From the NCBI GenBank assembly GCA_014360855.1, contig JACIWP010000143.1, positions 1 to 7,995 of the forward strand: DNA of 7,995 bases. Direction: 5' to 3'. This stretch comes from Anaerolineae bacterium (GTDB taxonomy: Bacteria > Chloroflexota > Anaerolineae > JACIWP01). Below, piece after piece: positions 1 to 6,153 of this stretch. The translations under genes were made by a program, and so were the position numbers. The notes under the pieces are model-generated. The model saw only the letters and a program-made list of their open reading frames with translations, did not search any database and was not told where the DNA came from. Every line of letters begins with the position of its first letter. Position 1 is the stretch's first letter.

Positions 1-19
1 TGTCCGAGAGTTCGGTCAT
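1..19 (-). CDS. Possible start of a further minus-strand gene (fragment)
   Basis: An ATG on the minus strand (bases 17-19) is preceded by GGAG (CTCC at 27-30 on the plus strand) at a spacing of 7 bases. Six codons, reading MTELSD, remain before the left edge of the window. It lies 42 bases downstream of the stop of the small gene at 62-526, so it could be co-transcribed with it. Six residues cannot identify a family, and a chance ATG with a chance GGAG is quite possible. Confidence 0.3.
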
Positions 20-61
20 CGCAGTGCTCCGGCACGCGTGGGGCGGCGATACGGGTTGGTG

Positions 62-526
62 TTACTCCTCCCCCGTCAGATCGACACCGGTGATCGTCGA
101 GTCCGTCACATTGTTGGTCTCAACTTTGCTATAGATGTTCTTGTTTTCGCCGGGCTTTGTTTGCACGCCGGTGATTCTCGCACCTTTTACGTCGCCGGTC
201 TTGATGTAACTGACGACTTGGGGCCGGCCCATGATGCCGGCGACCTGCTCGGCCAGGGCGGGGTCCGCCTCCAATGCCTTCCGGACGGCCAGGCGCAGGG
301 CGGCCTGGGCATCCGGGTCATCGGGGCGGCCGGCGAGTTCCTGGGCGGCCTCTTCCACGCGGCTGCGCGAGCGCAGTTTCTCCCACAGCTCCGCGAGGGA
401 TTCCCAAGCCGCGCCGGCGGCGCGCCGGCCGGCTTCGACGGCCGCGCTTTGGAAGAAAGAGAGAATAACGGGCTGCAAAGCCTTTACCACCTGATCAGCC
501 AGTTGCGCAATGGCCTGCGGGTCCAT
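62..526 (-). CDS. Small two-part protein of unknown function: helical N-terminus, Ile-Thr-Gly-Val repeat tail
   Basis: A 154-residue soluble protein that I do not recognise by name. Residues 1-100 are Ala/Leu/Glu-rich and should be helical; no signal peptide or clear membrane span is seen, although residues 18-25 are hydrophobic. The segment with DPDAQAALRLAVRKALEADP (about 71-90) resembles, from memory, helical modules found near NTPases and putative effector proteins of actinobacteria and Chloroflexota. The tail (about 105-154) has two copies of a beta-like motif, DVKGARITGV (112-121) and NVTDSTITGV (139-148), joined by a polar linker. I chose the ATG at 526 because AGGAGG lies 8 bases upstream. 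A GTG at 535 would add three residues but overlaps that Shine-Dalgarno sequence. A good promoter lies about 70 bases upstream, so the gene is probably transcribed apart from the transporter operon. A role as an adaptor or scaffold is only a guess. Confidence 0.8.
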   Translation of the reverse strand: MDPQAIAQLADQVVKALQPVILSFFQSAAVEAGRRAAGAAWESLAELWEKLRSRSRVEEAAQELAGRPDDPDAQAALRLAVRKALEADPALAEQVAGIMGRPQVVSYIKTGDVKGARITGVQTKPGENKNIYSKVETNNVTDSTITGVDLTGEE

Positions 527-595
527 GATCCTCACCTCCTGGTCCCATTGCGGAACGGCCCGCTGTGCCGGCGGGGGAATGATACTGCTGGGAGT

Positions 596-624
596 AATGT
601 ACCATGTGGACGCGGGGCTGTCAA
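596..624 (-). promoter_or_regulatory. Sigma-70-type promoter for the gene at 62-526
   Basis: On the minus strand, TTGACA (619-624; all six bases match consensus) is followed by a 17-base spacer and TACATT (596-601; four of six). The start point would be near 589, giving a leader of about 60 bases before the ATG at 526. It lies just after the stop of the permease gene at 648. No strong intrinsic terminator is visible between 625 and 647 (only a 4-bp GCGG/CCGC stem without a T run), so read-through from the transporter operon is also possible. Confidence 0.6.
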
Positions 625-647
625 AGGGTTGCGGATGTAGGCCGCTG

Positions 648-1592
648 TTATTCCTTCTCGTACGGGGTGCCGAGGGCCGCCGGCGCGGCGCCCCGCCGGC
701 CGCCGGCCAGCAGGACGATGATGGTCAGGATATAGGGGAGCATCAACAGGAACTCGTAGGGGACCGCCTCGAAGCCCAGGGCCTGGAAGCGGAACTGCAG
801 GGCATCGGCCAGGCCGAAGAGGACAGCGCCGGCCAGCGCCAGCCCGGGGTGCCAGCGGGAGAAGATGACCAGGGCGATGGCGATCCAGCCGCGGCCGGCG
901 ACCATGTTCTCCGTGAACAGCTTCATCTGCGCCACGCTCAGCACTGCCCCGCCCAGGCCGGCGAAGGCCGCGCCCAGGATGGTGCAGGCGTAACGGATGC
1001 CGGCGACATTCACCCCGGAGGTGTCCGCCGCAGACGGGTGTTCGCCCACCGCCCGCACCTTCAGCCCCCAGGTCGTCTCGAACAGCGCGATCCAGATCAG
1101 GATGACCAGCAGGACGGTGAGGTAGACCACGACATTATGGCGGAAGAGGATGTCCCCGAGGTAGGGGATATCGGAGAGGAGTGGGATGGGCATTTCCGGG
1201 AAGCCGGCGATGCGCGGGGGCCGCTGGGAGACGCCGAAGATCTGGCGGTAAAAGAAGTTGGCGGCGCCCTGGCCGAGGAGCACCAGGGAGATGCCGGCGA
1301 TGACCTGGTTGACCTTCAGGGTGACGGCAAAATAGCCCATCAGCAGGCCCATCAGCATGCCGGCCAGGATGCCGGCCAGCAGTCCCAAGATGCCACTGTC
1401 GGTGGCGAAGGCGGCGGCGAAGCCGGCGAAGGCGCCGAAGGCCATGATGCCCTCGAGCCCCAGGTTTTGCACGCCGGCGCGCTCGGTGATGATCTCGCCC
1501 AGCACGGCCAGCAGGACCGGCACCGCCAGGCGGATGCCCGAGGTGATGAGGGATATGATGAAGCCAGCTTGCAAAAGGTTATCCCATGACAC
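648..1592 (-). CDS. ABC importer permease, BMP/nucleoside-type (second permease, NupQ/YufQ-like)
   Basis: A 314-residue inner-membrane protein of the BPD_transp_2 permease family, which carries nucleosides, sugars and branched-chain amino acids. It would form half of the channel together with the permease at 1579-2646. Several hydrophobic segments of about 20 residues occur along its length, including about 14-34, 50-90, 155-171 and 270-296. The family motif ERAGVQNLGLEG is at 37-48, followed by KVNQVIAG (93-100) and VGEHPSAADTSGV (182-194), all typical of the NupQ/YufQ side of this transporter type. The start is GTG at 1592, with GGAGG 10 bases upstream; a nearby ATG at 1587 is out of frame. 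The start overlaps the end of the preceding permease gene by 14 bases, which points to translational coupling. Length is normal for the family. The ligand cannot be read from the permease. Confidence 0.9.
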   Translation of the reverse strand: MSWDNLLQAGFIISLITSGIRLAVPVLLAVLGEIITERAGVQNLGLEGIMAFGAFAGFAAAFATDSGILGLLAGILAGMLMGLLMGYFAVTLKVNQVIAGISLVLLGQGAANFFYRQIFGVSQRPPRIAGFPEMPIPLLSDIPYLGDILFRHNVVVYLTVLLVILIWIALFETTWGLKVRAVGEHPSAADTSGVNVAGIRYACTILGAAFAGLGGAVLSVAQMKLFTENMVAGRGWIAIALVIFSRWHPGLALAGAVLFGLADALQFRFQALGFEAVPYEFLLMLPYILTIIVLLAGGRRGAAPAALGTPYEKE

Positions 1593-2646
1593 GGGAACGA
1601 TGCCTCCTGAAGGCCTCGCTGGCCAGCACGAACAGCACGACCAGCGCCTGGATCACTTCCGTCAGCGCCACGGGCAGGCCGACCACGCGCTGCATGGAAT
1701 CGGCGCCGATGACCAGGGAGGCGAAGAAATAGGATGCCAGCAGGGCGCCGAAGGGGTTGAGCTGGCCCAGGAGGGCCACGACGATGGCGGTGAAGCCGTA
1801 CCCGGGCGAGATGTCTTGGATGAGGCGGTGGTGCACGCCGGCGACCTCGATCATGCCGGCGACGCCGGCCAGCCCCCCGCTGATCACCATAACGATGATG
1901 ATGTGCCGAGGCACGTCAATGCCGGCGAAGCGCGCCGCGTCCGGGTTGGAACCGACGACCCGCAGGCGGTAGCCCAATGGGGTTTTCCATAGGATGAAGG
2001 CGATCAGCGGCACCAGGACGAGCGCCAGGATCACCCCGATATGGAGCCGTGTGCCGGGCAGTACCGGCAGGGAGGCCGGCGCCGGCAGGACGGCGCTCTG
2101 GGGCAGGAAGGAGGTGGGGTCCTTCATCGGCAGGCGCACCTGGTAGCTGACCCAGAAGATGGCGACGTAGTTCAGCAGGAGGCTGGTGACGATTTCGTTG
2201 GCGCCCAGGTATGCCCGCAGGAGCGCCGGCACCAGCCCCCACAGCGCGCCGCCGGCGAAGCCGGCGAGGAGCAGACCGGGAAGCATTAGAGCCGGCGGCA
2301 GGTTCGGGAAGCTGAGGGCGAACAGCGCGGCGACCCAGGCGCCCATGTACAACTGCCCCTCGGCGCCGATGTTCCAGATGCGGCTTCGGAAGGCCAGGGT
2401 CAGCCCCAGGCTGATGAGCAGTAGCGGGACAGCGCGCAGGCCGGCCTGGGTGAGGGCGCGGGGGCTTCCGAACGCTCCTTTGACCATGGATTGATATGCC
2501 GCCAGCGGGCTGACGCCAACAGCGGCGATGATCAGTGCCCCCAGCAGGAGGGCGAGGATCACCGCCAGGACGGGGGCTCCCTTCAGGAGCACGGACATCG
2601 CCGGCGAGGGGCGGTGTGCGCTGGGGAGGGCGGCCCTATCGGTCAT
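1579..2646 (-). CDS. ABC importer permease, BMP/nucleoside-type (first permease, NupP/YufP-like)
   Basis: A 355-residue multi-spanning membrane protein of the BPD_transp_2 family. A cytoplasmic N-terminus of about 22 residues leads into a first membrane helix at about 24-44. Family motifs are WNIGAEGQLYMGAW (91-104), GANEIVTSLLLNY (148-160) and VGSNPDAARFAGI (231-243), the usual pattern of the longer permease of NupPQ/YufPQ-type importers. The ATG at 2646 has GGAGG 7 bases upstream and overlaps the end of the ATPase gene by 11 bases; the 3' end overlaps the next permease by 14 bases. This packing means the ATPase and both permeases are almost certainly made together as one complex. Family and role are secure. 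The transported compound is not. Confidence 0.9.
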   Translation of the reverse strand: MTDRAALPSAHRPSPAMSVLLKGAPVLAVILALLLGALIIAAVGVSPLAAYQSMVKGAFGSPRALTQAGLRAVPLLLISLGLTLAFRSRIWNIGAEGQLYMGAWVAALFALSFPNLPPALMLPGLLLAGFAGGALWGLVPALLRAYLGANEIVTSLLLNYVAIFWVSYQVRLPMKDPTSFLPQSAVLPAPASLPVLPGTRLHIGVILALVLVPLIAFILWKTPLGYRLRVVGSNPDAARFAGIDVPRHIIIVMVISGGLAGVAGMIEVAGVHHRLIQDISPGYGFTAIVVALLGQLNPFGALLASYFFASLVIGADSMQRVVGLPVALTEVIQALVVLFVLASEAFRRHRSRVMG

Positions 2647-4216
2647 GGCCGGGCCTCCCTGGTGCGGTGGGCCTGTCGGCCGGCGGCCGAGGGGGAAGCT
2701 CGCACGCTTCTTTGATCGCGCCGGCCATCATCAACCCCAACTGCTCGATGTCCACGCAGGCTGGGTCCACCATTCCGACGATTTGTCCCTCATATATCAC
2801 CGCAATCCGGTCGCTCAGGGCCAGGATTTCTTCCAGCTCCGTGGAGATCAGGAGCACCCCACAGCCGCGCTCGCGCTGTTCCAGCAGTTTGCGGCGCACG
2901 TACTCGGTGGCTCCGATGTCCAGCCCGCGGGTGGGCTGGGCGGCGACCAGGGCTTTGGGCCGGCGGGAGATCTCCCGGGCCAGGATGAGCTTTTGGGCGT
3001 TGCCGCCGGAGAGGGTGCCGGCGAAGGCCGCCGGCCCCGGCGCGCGGATGTCATATTCGCGGATCAGATGAGAGCAGTGTTGTTCCATTTCGCGGTAGCG
3101 GAGCATGCCGAAGCGGGTGAAAGGGGGCTTGCCCTCCAGGCCGAGGATGCTGTTCTCCGCCAGGGTCATATCGGCCACCATGCCGAAGCGGTTGCGGTCC
3201 GCGGGGATATGGGCCAGGCCGGCCTCGAACAGTTCTCGCGCAGAGGCGTGGGTCACATCCTGGCCGGCGAGCAGGTAGCGGCCGCGGTGGGGATGCCGCA
3301 ATCCCGTGAGCACCTCTTCCAGTTCGGCCTGCCCGTTGCCGTCCACGCCGGCGATGCCCAGTATCTCGCCGGCGCACACCTCGAGGGAGACACCGCGCAG
3401 GGCCGGCAGGCCGCGATCATCGTGTGCCCAGATGTCCTGGAGTGCGATGACCGGGCCGGCGGGGGAGGCCGGCGGTTTCTCGATCGGGCACATTTCCCGC
3501 CCCACCATCATGCGGGCAAGCTCCTGCTTGGTGATGTCCTGCGTGCGGGCAGTGCCGACCACCCGCCCATCGCGCAGGACAGTCACGCGGTGGCTGATCG
3601 CCATGACCTCATCGAGCTTATGCGAGATGAAGATGACCGACTTGCCGTCCTGGACAAGGGCGAGCAGGATTTCAAACAGGCGCTCGCACTCCTGTGGGGT
3701 GAGCACGGCGGTGGGTTCGTCGAGGATCAATACGGTCGCGCCGCGGTACAGCGCTTTGAGGATCTCAACGCGCTGTTGTTCTCCCACCGATAACTGCCAG
3801 ACGAGGCAGGACGGGTCCACCGCCAGGCCATAGGCGCGGGAGACCTCTGCGATTTGCTGATGTACCCGCCGGCGGCTTTCCAGGAACGGCTCGCGGCGGG
3901 AAGGCAGGCCCAGGACAATGTTCTCGGCAACCGTAAAGGTGGGAACGAGCTGAAAGTGCTGATGCACCATCCCGATGCCGAGCTGGATGGCATCGTGTGG
4001 AGAATGAATGGTCGCCGGCCGGCCCTTGACATAAATCTCGCCCTCATCCGGCTGATAAAGGCCGTAGAGGATGTTCATGAGGGTGGTTTTGCCGGCACCG
4101 TTCTCGCCCAGGAGCGCATGGATTTCGCCGGCTTCCAGGACGAAGTCCACATGGTCGTTGGCCAGCACACCGGGGAAGCGTTTGGTGATGCCTCGCATCT
4201 CGACCAGCGCGGTCAA
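2636..4216 (-). CDS. ABC importer ATPase with two nucleotide-binding domains (NupO/YufO-like)
   Basis: A 526-residue cytoplasmic ATPase that would power the two permeases encoded downstream. NBD1 has Walker A GENGAGKTT (37-45), signature LSVGE (142-146), Walker B LILDEP (163-168) and the switch histidine ISH (197-199). NBD2 is the degenerate half usual in this family: GVDGNGQAE (290-298) replaces Walker A, the signature is LSGGN (402-406), and Gln427 in AAQPTRGLD stands in place of the catalytic Glu. The frame is open upstream to 4441, but that stretch overlaps the solute-binding protein gene and reads as nonsense. I chose TTG at 4216 because GGAGGAGG lies 11 bases upstream and the product then has the family length of about 510-530. 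The ATG at 4198 is the alternative and would trim six residues. The 3' end overlaps the next gene by 11 bases. Confidence 0.9.
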   Translation of the reverse strand: MTALVEMRGITKRFPGVLANDHVDFVLEAGEIHALLGENGAGKTTLMNILYGLYQPDEGEIYVKGRPATIHSPHDAIQLGIGMVHQHFQLVPTFTVAENIVLGLPSRREPFLESRRRVHQQIAEVSRAYGLAVDPSCLVWQLSVGEQQRVEILKALYRGATVLILDEPTAVLTPQECERLFEILLALVQDGKSVIFISHKLDEVMAISHRVTVLRDGRVVGTARTQDITKQELARMMVGREMCPIEKPPASPAGPVIALQDIWAHDDRGLPALRGVSLEVCAGEILGIAGVDGNGQAELEEVLTGLRHPHRGRYLLAGQDVTHASARELFEAGLAHIPADRNRFGMVADMTLAENSILGLEGKPPFTRFGMLRYREMEQHCSHLIREYDIRAPGPAAFAGTLSGGNAQKLILAREISRRPKALVAAQPTRGLDIGATEYVRRKLLEQRERGCGVLLISTELEEILALSDRIAVIYEGQIVGMVDPACVDIEQLGLMMAGAIKEACELPPRPPADRPTAPGRPGHDR

Positions 4217-4255
4217 ACCTGTCCCATCCTCCTCCAATCCCAGGGGAATAGTCAA

Positions 4256-4283
4256 GGGGAGCTGGGGACATGCCCAGCTCCCC
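4256..4283 (-). promoter_or_regulatory. Intercistronic stem-loop between the solute-binding protein and ATPase genes
   Basis: A perfect 11-bp inverted repeat, GGGGAGCTGGG (4256-4266) and CCCAGCTCCCC (4273-4283), encloses a 6-base loop. It sits in the 85-base gap between the binding protein stop (4302) and the ATPase start (4216). There is no following T run, so it is not a classical intrinsic terminator. Stems in this position commonly shield the binding-protein mRNA from 3' decay or cause partial termination, so that more binding protein than transporter is made. Confidence 0.7.
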
Positions 4284-4301
4284 CCATGATCACGCCGAGC
4301 G

Positions 4302-5366
4302 TTACTGCGGGATGTACGGCACTTCCAGCTTGCCGGCGATGATATCGGCCTTGGCCTTTTCGACCTGTTCCAGGACGCTGGCCGGCACTTTGTCCTTGAG
4401 CTTGGGATTGATGGGCATCTCAAAAGCGCCCTGCGCCACACCCAAGGAGTAGAACTTGCCGGGCTGGAATGTGCCGGCCTGGACGTCCTTGACCATGGTC
4501 TCCAGCAGTGGATACAGGTTCCAGACCAGGCTGGTCAGGACAGTGTCCGGGGCAATCTCGGACATGTCGCCGACGTAACCGGTGGCGTAGACGCCGCGCT
4601 CTTTGGCGGCCTCGATCATGCCCAGGGTTGGGCCTTCGCCACAGCCGATGCCGAAGTCCGCGCCGGCGTCAATCTGCGCCAAGGCCGCCTCTTTGGCCTT
4701 GGCGACATCGCCCCAGTCACCGACGTATGAGGCGAGCAGGGTGGAGTTCGGGTTGACACTGCGGGCGCCGGCCTTGAACGCCTCGGCCATGGCGTGGCAC
4801 ACGGGGATATCAAACCCGCCGAGGAAGTTCATGGTGCCTTTAGAGACGCCGCCGGCCAGGATACCGATGAGATATGCCGCCTGGTAGAAGGGCTGGTCAT
4901 AGTCAGCGACGTTCTGGGCGGTTTTGTTCATGCCGCCGGCCCAGGCGAAATTCACATTGGGATAATCCTGCGCCACGCGGAAGACCGCGTCGCCGTAGGA
5001 GAAGGAATGGGCGATGATAAGGTTGTAGCCTTCATCCGCATACTCGCGCATGACGCGCTCGCCATCGGCTGGGGCGATCTGCTCGGAGTAGGCCACGTCA
5101 ATGCCGAGTTTCTCCTTGATTTCCATGGCGGCGCGGTACATCTGGGCGTTCCACGACAGGTCGGTGATTTCGCCGGTCATCAAGATGGCCAGGCGGACGG
5201 GTGCCGCGCCGGCGGGCGTGGCCGGTGCGGTGGTGGGCGCCGGCGTGTCGGTGGGGGGCACGGGGGTCGGGGCAGGGGTGGCGGGCGCACAGGCGCCGAC
5301 GCTGATGGCCACCATCACCAGCACAACCAGCACTGCAAGGATGGAACGGGCCCTTCTTCCTAGCAT
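4302..5366 (-). CDS. BMP-family ABC transporter solute-binding lipoprotein
   Basis: A 354-residue extracytoplasmic binding protein of the Bmp/PnrA family, whose known ligands include purine nucleosides and, for RfuA, riboflavin. It begins with Arg residues and a hydrophobic stretch (9-23), then lipobox VGAC with Cys26 as the lipidation site. A Thr/Pro/Ala linker (27-55) follows, of a style common in Chloroflexota lipoproteins. The BMP domain runs from about 57 to 345, with DLSWN (69-73) at the usual ligand-motif position, Asp126 in SFSYGD, GGFDIPV (183-189) and GYVGD (263-267). Two features look atypical for a nucleoside binder: Trp72 where Phe is usual, and Trp282 near where a Lys is usual after the TS motif. 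The ATG at 5366 has AGGAGG 7 bases upstream. It lies 82 bases after the corrinoid protein gene and just before the ATPase and permeases, so it is both the receptor of this importer and the link to the methyltransferase genes. Confidence 0.9.
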   Translation of the reverse strand: MLGRRARSILAVLVVLVMVAISVGACAPATPAPTPVPPTDTPAPTTAPATPAGAAPVRLAILMTGEITDLSWNAQMYRAAMEIKEKLGIDVAYSEQIAPADGERVMREYADEGYNLIIAHSFSYGDAVFRVAQDYPNVNFAWAGGMNKTAQNVADYDQPFYQAAYLIGILAGGVSKGTMNFLGGFDIPVCHAMAEAFKAGARSVNPNSTLLASYVGDWGDVAKAKEAALAQIDAGADFGIGCGEGPTLGMIEAAKERGVYATGYVGDMSEIAPDTVLTSLVWNLYPLLETMVKDVQAGTFQPGKFYSLGVAQGAFEMPINPKLKDKVPASVLEQVEKAKADIIAGKLEVPYIPQ

Positions 5367-5448
5367 ACGAGAACCTCCTCTCTGAAAATAGTATGGGAAC
5401 CAGAAGGCCGAGACTTCGAACGACGGAAAGGCCGGCGGACAGCCTCGT

Positions 5449-6099
5449 TCAGTTCACTTGAAGCAGTCGCTTGCACAGGACGACGGCTTCGGCAGCGTTC
5501 TCGGCGTAGCCGTCGGCGCCGATGGCCTGTGCCCATTCGGCGTTGACACATCCGCCGCCGACGATGACCTTGAAGGCATCGCGCTTGCCCAGCTCTTTGA
5601 GGAGGTTGATGGTGTCACGTTGGGCCGGCCGCGTGGTCGTCATCAACGCGGACATGGCGATGATGGCCGCACGGTGCTTTTCCGCTTCCTCGATAAAGCG
5701 GATGGCCGGCACATCGCGCCCCAGGTCCACCACGTTAAACCCGTGGGAGCGCAGGAGGGTGGATACGATGTTCTTGCCAATGTCGTGGATGTCGCCGGCA
5801 ACGGTCCCCAGCACGATGGTGCCCAGGTGCTGGCGCTGGGCGCCTTTGGCGGCGATGGCCTCTTCCAAAATAGTGGTGGCGGCCGCGGCCGCATCGCCGG
5901 CCATCATCAGCTCGGGCAGGAAAATCTCGAAAGCCTGGAAGCGCTCGCCAACCCGGGTCAGGGTCGGCACCAGTATGCCCTGAATGATTTCCAGCGGGTC
6001 AACGCCTTCGGAGAGGGCTTGTCGGGTCAGCTCGACAGCCTGTTCGGCCTCGCCCTCGGCAATAGCACTGCTCAGTGGTTCGCGATATTTTTCCAGCAT
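5449..6099 (-). CDS. Methyltransferase cognate corrinoid protein (MtmC/MtbC/MttC type)
   Basis: A 216-residue cytoplasmic protein that carries a cobamide and accepts a methyl group on Co(I). The N-terminal helical cap domain (about 1-88) has the family pattern around VPTLTRVGERF (44-54) and LPELMMAGDA (61-70). The B12-binding Rossmann domain (about 92-214) has the cobalt-ligand motif DIHDIGKNIV (103-112) with axial His105, then SAL (150-152) and GGGCVN (181-186) at the nucleotide-loop contacts. Length matches the MtmC/MtbC/MttC family (about 215-220 residues). The start ATG at 6099 has AGGAG 14 bases upstream, a rather wide spacing, and no closer in-frame start exists. It lies 54 bases after the MtmB-like gene, the usual pairing of a substrate methyltransferase with its corrinoid partner, and 82 bases before the binding-protein gene. 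A general cobalamin-binding role is secure; which enzyme demethylates it is not shown here. Confidence 0.93.
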   Translation of the reverse strand: MLEKYREPLSSAIAEGEAEQAVELTRQALSEGVDPLEIIQGILVPTLTRVGERFQAFEIFLPELMMAGDAAAAATTILEEAIAAKGAQRQHLGTIVLGTVAGDIHDIGKNIVSTLLRSHGFNVVDLGRDVPAIRFIEEAEKHRAAIIAMSALMTTTRPAQRDTINLLKELGKRDAFKVIVGGGCVNAEWAQAIGADGYAENAAEAVVLCKRLLQVN

Positions 6100-6153
6100 G
6101 GCGGCAGGTGAATCTCCTTTCCTCGGGTATAGGGGAATGCCGGCCGGCGGGCA

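Noticed and set aside
510..1589. Long open frame on the plus strand opposite the permease genes
   Set aside because: It is rich in Gly, Asp, Gln and His in low-complexity fashion, lacks family motifs, and is the usual antisense shadow of a GC-rich gene.
2528..3793. Long open frame on the plus strand opposite the ATPase gene
   Set aside because: The opposite strand carries an intact ABC ATPase with all its motifs, and this frame shows no domain and no ribosome binding site.
4217..4441. N-terminal extension of the ATPase frame
   Set aside because: It overlaps the 3' end of the binding-protein gene, has Ser/Arg/Pro-rich nonsense sequence, and exceeds the family length.
5367..5448. Possible internal promoter (TACTAT as -10) or terminator (GAACGA/TCGTTC) before the binding-protein gene
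   Set aside because: No -35 lies at an acceptable spacing, and the 6-bp inverted repeat has a 21-base loop and no T run.
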